Made by a program: the position numbers and the translations under genes
Source of the DNA: Populus alba
Taxonomy: Eukaryota; Streptophyta; Magnoliopsida; Malpighiales; Salicaceae
DNA length: 64,000 nucleotides
Direction: 5' to 3'
NCBI RefSeq assembly: GCF_005239225.2
Contig: NC_133299.1
Location: 2,112,967 to 2,176,966, forward strand
Notes under the pieces: model-generated
Told to the model about the DNA's origin: nothing
The model's database searches: none
What the model saw: only the letters and a program-made list of their open reading frames with translations
Shown: positions 55,812 to 64,000 of the stretch, one piece after another
How positions within the stretch are numbered: position 1 is the stretch's first letter
Layout: every line of letters starts with the position of its first letter

Positions 55812-56122
55812 ATCTTACACCACTAGGCAATATCCAATTGAATTTTGAGTCATGTGCCATTAAGATCCAATTTGATTTTGAGTCTTGCACAGGTAGGACC
55901 CACAATCCCTCTAGATCCTACACCGTGCAGTACCCAACACCCAAATGAATCCTGCACTGGCAAGACCCTACACCCATATGAGTCTATACCTGGCAGGATC
56001 TAAAGGAATTTTAGGTCCTATACCAGACAGGAACCAACACCCAATTAGGTCCTGTACGGTGCTAGACTCAAAGTTAATTTGGGTCTTGCACCCTGCTAGA
56101 CCCAACATCCAATTGAGTCCTT
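55812..56122. repeat. Minisatellite with a period of about 33 bp, about 9 units
   Basis: Degenerate units of 33-34 bp follow one another with no spacers. A typical unit is GACCCAACACCCAATTG then GGTCCTGCAC and a GTGCAG/CTGGCAG end; individual units show GATCCTACACCGTGCAG, GAATCCTGCACTGGCAAG and GGTCCTATACCAGACAG. The TCCTGCAC..GTGCAGGA part is nearly self-complementary, so single strands could form small hairpins. Confidence 0.8.
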
Positions 56123-57150
56123 TATTTATGTATCTTATAATATATATAATTCAAAATTACTGGATAAAAAATATAAAGATAATAAAACTTTGAATCTCTT
56201 GCACTAATGCTATAAAAATAAAAAATATCTTTGTTGTTAGTATGTCAACTTCATTCCTTATTATTCTGATTTTTAATTTTTGTTTTTGGATATTTATAGA
56301 AATTTTATTTGTTTTTTTATTTCATCCTCCAATCTCAATTTGCTAAATATTATTTTTTTTTAATTTGATTCTTATTCTTTTGATTTTTTGGGGCTTTTTG
56401 TTAAATATAATTTTCTTTTCAATCTCACCCTTCAATAATTTTTTTGTTTTTCATTTCAATTTTGATCCTTATTCTTGTGAATGTTTTTTTTGGTCCTTTT
56501 TTTAATTATTTTTTCCTATAAATCACAAATAAATTTTATTTTTTATTTCAATCTTGATTTTTATTTTTTATTTTTTTATTTTCTTATATAATTGATATTT
56601 TTTTTCCCAAGTTAATCCTAGCAGTAACTTCACAATTCTATAATTATAGTTAAAACTCGGATTCTGATTTTTCTTCGAGGCAATCCCGAATTTTAGTTTT
56701 GGGCTTCTTTTTCCAAAGAAGACTTCGAGGACAAGTCTTTGGAAATTGGATTCTGATTTTTGTCCTCGAGCTCCATTGAACAATCGTTACCATTTCGATC
56801 TTGGCATGGGCTTAATATCAAGATACTTTGGGTTGCTGAAGATTCCAGCCTTCTTAGACCGAGCCGAATTGAATCTCTTAAAGCCTGCTAAAAGCTTCTA
56901 TCTCATTTAGGCTTCCTTTTTGTCAACTGGCTCGACCTACTCCTGGCTTTTATTTTTTATTTTAAATTTTGTATGATTTTTACTTTTTCCTAGACAATTT
57001 TTCTTCTACATATATCGACGTAGATATTGATTTTTTTTTTCATGATCAAAGGAAATAGGAAAAAGAAGATTTTTGCCAAGCATAAAAGCCGAGCCCTTTG
57101 GTTGGAATTGAATTGGAAAAGTTCTATTGAGTTTCCTTTCCTTTCTATAG

Positions 57151-57515
57151 AAAATAATTGAATTGGCCTAAATATGAATTTTCTTTTAAGATGTTATCTT
57201 TGAGTCTTGTAATTAAATCCAAATCAGATGCGTCTTTTTTAATTTAAATATTAGAATTAGTCTTCATATTAAGGTTTTGTTCGATATGACTTTTGTAAAA
57301 TATTGATTCAAGTTATTTTTTAAAATTTGCCTCATGGAAAAAGTTATAAATTTATTTGGTTTAGAAATAATTTTAAATTAAATTAAAACTTTGTTATAAA
57401 ATTGATTAAAAAATCATTTAATTAAAAATTAAAAATTTTAATTTATAGATTCTATTTATATTATATGTCATTCTTCAAAAAAAAAAAAAAAAAAAAAAAT
57501 TTTGGATAAATAAAT
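57151..57515. other. Spacer, no gene recognised
   Basis: AT-rich DNA ending in a poly-A tract (57478-57499). Nothing else. Confidence 0.45.
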
Positions 57516-58048
57516 TGTCAAAGAATCATCTCAACCCAATAGCTTAAGCTATTAGGTAAAGTTTTAGGATATGATTTATATTATTAGCTCTAACATATCC
57601 CCTCAAATAAAAGCTCTTTGAGCTTGAAACTTGAACATGTCTATATTATATTATGTTTAATTTTTATTAAACGGCCAATGTAATCCAAGCACTGCACATC
57701 CTCCAACCGTTAACTTAAAACAACACAACCGCACTTGAGGTTTTGGTCTAGCGATGGAAAGGGCTTGTTCCTTTTCTTTGCACCAGGGTTCAAATCTCAT
57801 TGTACATGCTTGTCACCCCCGCGGTGCCTTATATGCTCACTGGGTTTGCAGGATGTTCAGTTGGTCGTGGGATTAGTCGTGGTGCGTGCAAGCTGGTCCG
57901 GACACCCATGTAAATAAATAAATAAAAAATTTGAACTCGTGACTATTTGGTCATCAAGCCCCTGATATCATGTTAAAGAATCATCTTCACTCAATAGTTT
58001 AAGTTGTTAGGTAAAATTCTAGGATATGATTTATATTATTCTCTAATG
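57516..58048 (-). mobile_element. TRIM element (533 bp) carrying a nested SINE
   Basis: Direct repeats of about 80 bp (57516-57595 and 57971-58048) are flanked by a perfect TAAAT duplication (57511-57515 and 58049-58053). On the minus strand the repeat starts TGTTAGAGC and ends TTTGACA or TTTAACA. It is followed by a primer-binding site TGATATCAGGGG, and a polypurine tract TTTGAGGGGATA stands right before the other repeat. The internal words (CACGAGTTCAAATTT, AAGTTTCAAGCTCAAAGAGC) match the TRIM at 18657-18946. It has no coding capacity. A SINE interrupts the inside. Confidence 0.85.
57735..57930 (+). mobile_element. tRNA-derived SINE, copy 3, nested in the TRIM
   Basis: The head contains TTTTGGTCTAGCGATGGAAA (A-box region) and GGGTTCAAATCTC (B box). 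The body has GCGGTGCCTTATATGCTCAC, GGGTTTGCAGGATGTTCAGT, and GTCGTGGTGCGTGCAAGCTG then GTCCGGACACCCATGTA, with a TAAATAAATA tail. It is closest to copy 2 (54753). Extra DNA at about 57669-57734 before it is not part of the TRIM pattern either, so the exact 5' border is not clear. Confidence 0.78.
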
Positions 58049-58053
58049 TAAAT

Positions 58054-58671
58054 AACTTGAATAAATTTTATGACAAATGTTTTATCATGGATCGATAAGT
58101 GGATCTTTCACTTGCAATTATAAATATATTAATATTGGATGCTCAAGTACTCCTCTCTCAATCTTGAATATTTAGTGGCGAGTCTGCAAAATAAATTAAT
58201 CTCGGGCCGGATCAAGATCTCAGTTACAATTAGGTGATGGCAGAAACCATCATATGGGAATTATTGCACTAAAGAAAAATATAAAATAAAACTTAGTGGG
58301 GATTGATATTTAATATAAGATTGATTTTGGGCCTTGTTGAGTGTCCCCTTGCTAGAGGACAAAGGGACTTAGAAGAGTGCTTAGAAACAAAACAAAAAGG
58401 GCAGATGTAGGCTACAAAAATTATGTGGAGAATCGATGTTGCATAATCATTTTCAGTGCTAGTGATTTCCATGCAACACAACAATTCTTCAAGTGGTATA
58501 TATCAAAGCAGTTGTCATTATCAAATTTGGAAAATAATTGCTTCTGTTACTAATCAAAATAAATAAATAATTAAAAAGTAATAATAGATTACTGTCGAAT
58601 TAAGCAGCCTTGCTTGACAATAATTATTTCGTTACTTACTATAACACACAAGCACTAATCAAATAATTTTA
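58054..58671. other. Spacer, no gene recognised
   Basis: A short minus-strand frame near 58293-58484 has no known domain. No repeat ends are visible. Confidence 0.4.
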
Positions 58672-58838
58672 TTTTTTTTATTAATATAAATATTTGACAA
58701 TTTGTACATATCTTGATTAATTTCATAATTTTAAAATTAATAATTATTTAAGTCTTTAATAGCCTGAGATTTATGAGACTCGAACCGGTAATATTTAAAA
58801 AACAAATTTAGAATCCAACTAATTGAATTATATTTCTA
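58672..58838 (-). mobile_element. Degenerate tRNA-derived SINE, copy 4
   Basis: On the minus strand the B box GGTTCGAGTCTC is intact, followed by ATAAATCTCAGGCTATTAAAG. A decayed body follows (ATTAATCAAGATATGTACAA then ATTGTCAAATATTTATATT) that parallels the body of copy 1 base by base, with many C/G to T/A changes. It is older than the other three copies. Borders are approximate. Confidence 0.62.
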
Positions 58839-59322
58839 AAAATTATTTTTTTATTATTTTGATTCCAAGCTAGCCGACTATGTGAGAAATATCTATGCCA
58901 CGGAATAGAGATCATCACAACGCAGTTTGCTGAAAGTAATGTGATTTTACTTTAATGACGATAAATCATGAAAAAATGAAATCAATGTCTAGACAAAATC
59001 TTGAATTTAGATATATGAATAAAACCGTATATAACACGGATTTCTTAAAAAAAAAAATAGCCCAAAAGGAGAAGAATTTTACTTTCTCTTGTCATGAGTC
59101 CACCTTCCGGGCTATTTGCAAGTGAAATTATGACTAAGAATTTTTACAGGAAAAGAAAAAACTAGCCCAATAATACATCCACTTGGACGCATTGAGACCG
59201 GTGTTCTTATAATATTTCAATCTTGCAACACTACTACTAATCTCTTTCTTTCCTTGGTGGATTTTGGCATATTATAATCGGAATTTACACGTGAAAGGCT
59301 ATGAACCATGTTGCTAAGGAGT

Positions 59323-59487
59323 GTCTAGATTAAGCTCAAACACTTTCTGTCCTTTATCATCCATTGATACCTAACCTTCCACTCAGCTTAATTTCTAATG
59401 GAGAAAGTCTAGATTAAGCTCAAGATTTTCTGTCCTTGATCATCCTTTGATACCTAATCTTCCACTCAGCTTAATTTCTAATGGAGA
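59323..59487. repeat. Tandem duplication, two 84-bp units
   Basis: GTCTAGATTAAGCTCAA begins units at 59323 and 59407. Both run through TTCTGTCCTT.ATCATCC, TTGATACCTAA and CTTCCACTCAGCTTAATTTC then TAATGGAGAAA. The units differ at a few bases only, so the event is recent. Confidence 0.9.
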
Positions 59488-59851
59488 AACCAACAATTAG
59501 TGGCTTTTTAACCCTTTTGGAGATTTTAAAAAATAGGAAAGACTTGACCTTGGTATCTCAATTTAATTACCTTAATTTTCCTTATAATTTCTAGTTAAAA
59601 CTCCCCTTGAATATGAAGTACCGTTTTTGTCTCATTGGTTAAAAAAAAACATGAAAATCTCAATGTGAGATTTCAATTAAATAATGCAAAATGCAACTTT
59701 TCAATATTATTCCACAGGTTTATAGCAAATCCTAGAGGACATATGAGCTAGCCTAGCTAGTACGTGAGAATCAACCTGGTATGCATTACATCAATCTTAG
59801 GACGGCAACAACTCGAGATTGTAAGAGGTGATGGATGCTTTAATTTTATTC

Positions 59852-59852
<1 letters not shown>

Positions 59853-59909
<57 letters not shown>
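59853..59909. repeat. AT dinucleotide microsatellite (about 57 bp)
   Basis: A pure AT tract, the longest in the window. It produces a false YIYIYI reading frame on both strands. Confidence 0.95.
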
Positions 59910-59911
<2 letters not shown>

Positions 59912-61926
59912 GAAGTTACGGAGGAGATGATCAAAGTGGAATATGAAGGAGGTGGTGATATTATCCTAACAAGTGAGAGCACAGCAACTTTAGCACTTAA
60001 TGGTACTAAATAGAAACTAGGAATCAGAACATTTGCACGTAGTATAGGCATGTCTGGTTCGAAAATGCAAACATATTTTGAGGCTATGTTCAATGGATTC
60101 CAAACTTTCAAGTCATTGTCTGCATCACTTTGTGTCTGATCATTTTGTGCAAAATTTCGACATTATATTCTCTCCCGAGTTATCCATTGGAAGAGAAATG
60201 AATTTCGAGTAAAAATATATATCCCGGATTAAATAAACAAGAATTAATGACAATCATATTTAAGGCGTGGAAGAATGATAACCCAATTCGAGTCCCCAAA
60301 CAGAAAATAATTCCAAATTGGGTCCCCCGGCCCATTTATTGGACATGACCCTATTAAATTAACCCCTTGTCTTAACAATTTTGCTTTTAAAGTCACAATA
60401 ATGAGGATTTATTTGTCTTAAGCTTAAGCCTCTCCCCCCCATAAATGTTGATGGAGGTTAATTGGGTGATGTTTGATAGAAGGGTTCAATTGGGAATTTG
60501 TTTTGTTTGGAGGCCCACTTGAGAATCACTTGATAGATGAGGGACAATTATGTTCTTTGCCCTTTTTTAAATCTTAAGACATTTAATTAATTTTTGAAGA
60601 GCTAATCAACACAAAATATTCATTTCTACCATTTCCATCTGGGTTATTTATCATTAGATACATACAGAAAGTGCGAGGAAACAATTTATTCTATTACTTT
60701 TCTTAATTATCCTGGAAACTTTAATTTGGCAACTGATGCTCAACGATAGTTGTATTATCTGTTGCTTGGATGAAAAGGAATCTATATAAGATTTCCTCTC
60801 TTTCTTGGTGATATGATCACTATCATTTTTGTTCAGTGCTAATCGCTTAAATACTATAGTATTTTTTTCCCTGGAATTTTTATCTGCCTTTTCATTAATC
60901 TATTTCAATATTTTTTGCTTGGATGATTATTTTCACATCATATACCAGTTGAAGGAGATTTTCTTGAACTACAGCTGCAATGGAGATTGATTGCAGCTAA
61001 AATTTGTAAATGAGGCCAATAGACAATCGTACAGCAGAGCTGGAAATTGTTCCCTAGGAAACAAAACTAGCTCCATATGGCCAAGGATATCATCTGCAGA
61101 CATGTCTGGCTTTTATGGTGGTGCTTTCACTTTTACTTGAACCATTTTTGTCATGTCAGGCTAGTAAGCTTGGGAGTCCCTCTTTTGTTGAAACATATTT
61201 TTTTTCCTCTTAATTTTAATCATACCATATACTTAATGATTTCACCAAATCAAAGCAGGCAGAGAAATTAACAATGCCACGTACATATAAGCAGCAGGAT
61301 TACTTGATCTGTAATCAACTATCCTCAACACACAGGTTGAAGCTTCAAAGGAATAAGATAGATGTGTGCTTCCATCACTATATACTTGATTTGTCAATGC
61401 CAGTGGGAGCAAGAGTGATCAAAGAAACGAATAGCTTGCAATGGTGAAAGTGAATTGTTAGGAACGAATGCCTCAACATTAAATGGCACGTCAGATTCCC
61501 ACCCTATTCTTACATGATGGAAACTGCAAGAAAAAAGTCAGCCACATGCACACTAGTGAGTGGAATCTGCCTCGGACGTCATCGTCAATTCTACTACATG
61601 TGGAACAAAATTTCCAGGAATTTTAAATCGATTTGGAGTTTAGGCAGGACACACGATAATTATAAAATCAAAAAGGAAGATTCTGCATTCTCTCATTAGC
61701 TTTTCATCAACAGAATATCAGCTCACAGTTACATATGGAAGATTGTGAGTCCCATGATTTTATCTCCCACAAAACAAAAAAGTAAAAAACAAAGGCAAAA
61801 AAGGGGTAAAAATAGTAAGGTTGGAATTACAAAAAATATAAAAAGAAGCTTATTTTCCCTTCCCTTCCAAGCTTCTATGGCCAACCCTCTATTATTTCTG
61901 TCTTTATCATTTCTCTCCTAAGCTAA

Positions 61927-63747
61927 TTATGTTCTTGGTGCTTCCCTGGCTATCATGGGAGCCTGTGAAGTTGGAACAGTAATAGCCACGGACGGTACAG
62001 TAACATTGTTAGATCGATTCCTTTGCTTCTCGGTGCAATTGTTAGCTTCAATGTCCTGGATCATTCCTGTTGTGTCACCATTCTCTCCATTTTCTTTAAT
62101 TGATTCTGGGATAATTTCAGCTTCTTTTTCTTTTTGTTCCTTGTGCTTGCCCCATAGAACAGCATAGAGTCCAGCTACAATTAATGTAGCACCAAGAACA
62201 CTGTAAATCCAAAAAGAAATTATTAGTCAGTACTGTGGTAAATCCAAATGTAAAAAACGCAGACTATTTTTTGTTTTTGTTTGCGGAGGACGTGAGAAAT
62301 TACCCTCCAACATAAATATTCTCAGCCAAAATGAAAGAGCCCATGATTGCAACTATGATCATCATCAAAGGGCTAAAAGCAGTAACGAAGACAGGCCCTG
62401 TTTTTTGCATGACAAGTCCTTGAACATAGTATGAAATGCTTGATGACACAATTCCCTGTACATGAAAATTACACTTATTAGTGCCTTTACTACTGCCATT
62501 ACATATTTGAACCTGTGAGTTTGTAGAGAGAGAGAGAGACTCACAGCATAGGCAGCAGCAAGAAGATTCATGTCCCAGCCAATGGTCCAAGCAGAAGGCT
62601 TGTGTTCCATCACAAAGGTGACAGCTATGGACTGTAGCGTGCCCAAAAAGCACACGAGTGCTGTAAGTGAAAGGTGAGCTGAGTACCGCGTAAGTGTCAC
62701 TGTCTGTAAAATAAGTACGTAGTAGCAAAAAGTCAAGTGCTCGAACTCCTTTTTTTCAAATCCACAACTAAAGTTACACTAGTCATTCTATTATTTACCT
62801 GAAGAATGAAGAACGAAGCCCAAGCAAATGTAGCAATGATGAGAAGAATGGAACCCTTAATCCAATCCTTGTTCGTAGTTTCAGGAACAGAAGACGAATG
62901 GGTGCTGTGGACATGCTCAGACCAGATCAAATGGATGACATTACCTTTGTACAATGTCATCAACATGGCTCCAGCCACAGTTACTATAGTTCCAATCACC
63001 TTTGCTTGGCATCTAACTTTCTTTATGTCCACTATCTCCATCCTGTATATTTTTAGTACAAGCCCACCAGACAAGTACATCAGTTAGTCACTCATGATAA
63101 AGCAACGAAGAGAAGAGATACAGAGGAATCAGAGTGTTGATTATAGTACCTGCAGAGAACTGCCATGACAAATGTCATTGCAGGCAGCATGTTACTCATG
63201 GCACATGAAAAGGTAGGAGAAGTGAATTTCAACCCAGCATAGTAAAAGTTTTGATCAATCACAGGCCTGTTAGACCAATAAAAGACAAAAGAAAGAAGTT
63301 AAGATTTACTTGTCATCCTTGCTTCAATATCTTCCAAAAGTCTAAAACCATGTCATGCCAGAGAGAAAATACTAACCCAAGAAGACCCAGCACAAACATT
63401 TGCATGAAAATGGGAAATGTAATCTTTGGTCTTACTTTCCTGAACCCAAAAAAGGAAAACCAGAAAAGATTAACATTCACTACGTACCAATAAGGATTAA
63501 TAAAAGCTAGCACTCTCTTGAATCATGCTACCATGTTTGTGTACCTCTCAAGAATAATGGCAAAAGGAGCAATAACAGCAGTAGCAAAGGCATGCCTATA
63601 CACCACTAGAACATAATGACTCATCCCTCGATTAAGAGAAACCTTGGTGATGATGTTCATGCCAGCATAGCCAAATTGCAATGATATCATGGCTATGTAA
63701 GGCTTGCTCCTTTGAAAAAAGCTTCCAGAATAACCATTCCCCTCCAT
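61927..63747 (-). CDS. WAT1/UMAMIT-family transporter (nodulin MtN21, EamA domains)
   Basis: The gene encodes a 403-residue membrane transporter with two EamA repeats, about 10 helices. Exons in coding order: 63747-63545, 63439-63377, 63266-63150, 63042-62799, 62703-62545, 62455-62304, 62200-61927. Family marks are KPYIAMISLQFGYAGMNIIT, YVLVVYRHAFATAVIAPFA, the segment PVIDQNFYYAGLKFTSPTFS, WIKGSILLIIATFAWASFFI and SYYVQGLVMQKTGPVFVTAF. The C-terminal cytosolic tail is polar (IPESIKENGENGD). UMAMITs move amino acids or, in WAT1, auxin; the substrate here is unknown. Gene order next to CYP98A suggests an orthologue of Arabidopsis At2g40900 (UMAMIT11), from memory. All splice sites are GT-AG. 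Confidence 0.93.
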
Positions 63748-64000
63748 TTTTTTGTTGGGTCCTAGCTTAAGGTTTGGTAATTAATGAGAAGGAGAGGAAG
63801 AAAAAGAGATCAGGAGAACCAGACTTCAAGTTCTAGTTGCTTGTGTGTGTTTCCTAAGTAAAAATGGCTAGCAAGGCCACTATATATATATAGGCACTCG
63901 GGGTGTGAAGGCTTCTATCCAAAATAGTGATCGAGTGTGATGATGTAATATAATAGATAGTCTCAAGGCTGTGAGAATCTCACACTCTCACACGTGTATG
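63748..64000 (-). promoter_or_regulatory. 5' UTR and proximal promoter of the UMAMIT gene
   Basis: A TATATATATA box lies at 63881-63891, about 135 bp upstream of the start codon, followed by a purine/pyrimidine-rich leader (on the minus strand CTCTTTTTCTTCCTCTCCTT). The window ends here, so the distal promoter is not seen. Confidence 0.5.

Larger units (their letters stand above)
54690..57150. repeat. Tandem duplication of non-genic DNA, right copy
   Basis: This is the counterpart of 52975-54560. It is enlarged by a SINE at 54753-54950 and by unmatched DNA at about 55020-56220, which includes the 33-bp minisatellite. The end block near 57050-57150 (AAAAAGAAGATTTTTGCCA, GAATTGAATTGGAAAAGTTC) matches 54490-54560. 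No coding sequence is recognised. Confidence 0.6.
58839..61926. other. Gene-poor spacer downstream of the UMAMIT gene
   Basis: No gene is recognised. It contains an 84-bp tandem duplication (59323-59487), a long AT microsatellite (59853-59909) and ordinary spacer. The stretch 60280-60550 has normal base composition with GGGTCCCCCGGCCCATTTAT but no reading frame. The last 200 bp before 61927 are likely the UMAMIT 3' UTR. Confidence 0.5.

Noticed and set aside
55812..56122. CRISPR-like array
   Set aside because: Units of about 33 bp follow each other directly with no spacers, and this is a plant genome; it is a minisatellite.
59797..60111. ORFs with YIYIYI runs
   Set aside because: They are translations of the AT microsatellite.

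Overview
This window is plant nuclear DNA, most likely from the Salicaceae (Populus or close kin). The genes have many introns and the spacers are very AT-rich. The window holds tRNA-derived SINEs, small TRIM elements, degenerate copia and LINE pieces, a solo LTR and Harbinger-like elements. The protein content is typical of a dicot: CYP98A, a legumain-type phytocystatin, UMAMIT, PORR, SYP5 and L-type LecRK-like genes. The organism call is an inference from gene and repeat content.

Layout. 1-4500: two tandem SYP5-type (SYP51/52) Qc-SNARE genes, the first cut by the window edge. 6323-7738 (-): an intronless PORR-domain organellar RNA-splicing factor. 9874-15149 (+): the nucleoporin ALADIN in 14 exons, with one U12-type AT-AC intron and one GC-AG intron. 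16.4-25.7 kb: a gene nursery of HIRAN-domain proteins. Two long ORFs (19950-20882 and 22871-23896) resemble the N-terminus of SMARCA3-like/RAD5-type helicases but have no ATPase. Around them lie at least three decayed copies, a NAC pseudogene, copia and LINE fragments, a solo LTR, a TRIM and a SINE. 25854-31233 (-): a protein kinase plus PP2C fusion gene in 12 exons. 32479-34269 (+): a secreted two-domain phytocystatin. 34634-38037 (-): a dead CYP98A copy. 39404-41836 (-): an apparently intact CYP98A (p-coumaroyl shikimate/quinate 3'-hydroxylase, lignin pathway). A duplicated 3' end of the cystatin sits between the two CYP98A copies, so the unit [cystatin 3' end + CYP98A] was duplicated as a block. 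44373-44812 (-): an FKBP-TPR pseudogene. 48618-49517 (-): a kinase-only LecRK-like gene. 50-61 kb: gene-poor, with repeats, a tandem duplication and a minisatellite. 61927-63747 (-): a WAT1/UMAMIT transporter in 7 exons.

The order PK-PP2C, cystatin, CYP98A, UMAMIT matches, from memory, the Arabidopsis block At2g40860-At2g40900, so this is probably an ancestral gene block. The genes do not form an operon or a single pathway. CYP98A serves phenylpropanoid and lignin synthesis and keeps an AC-I MYB element in its promoter; the dead copy has lost that element. The most unusual material is the HIRAN-only cluster and the set of non-canonical introns (three GC-AG, one AT-AC).
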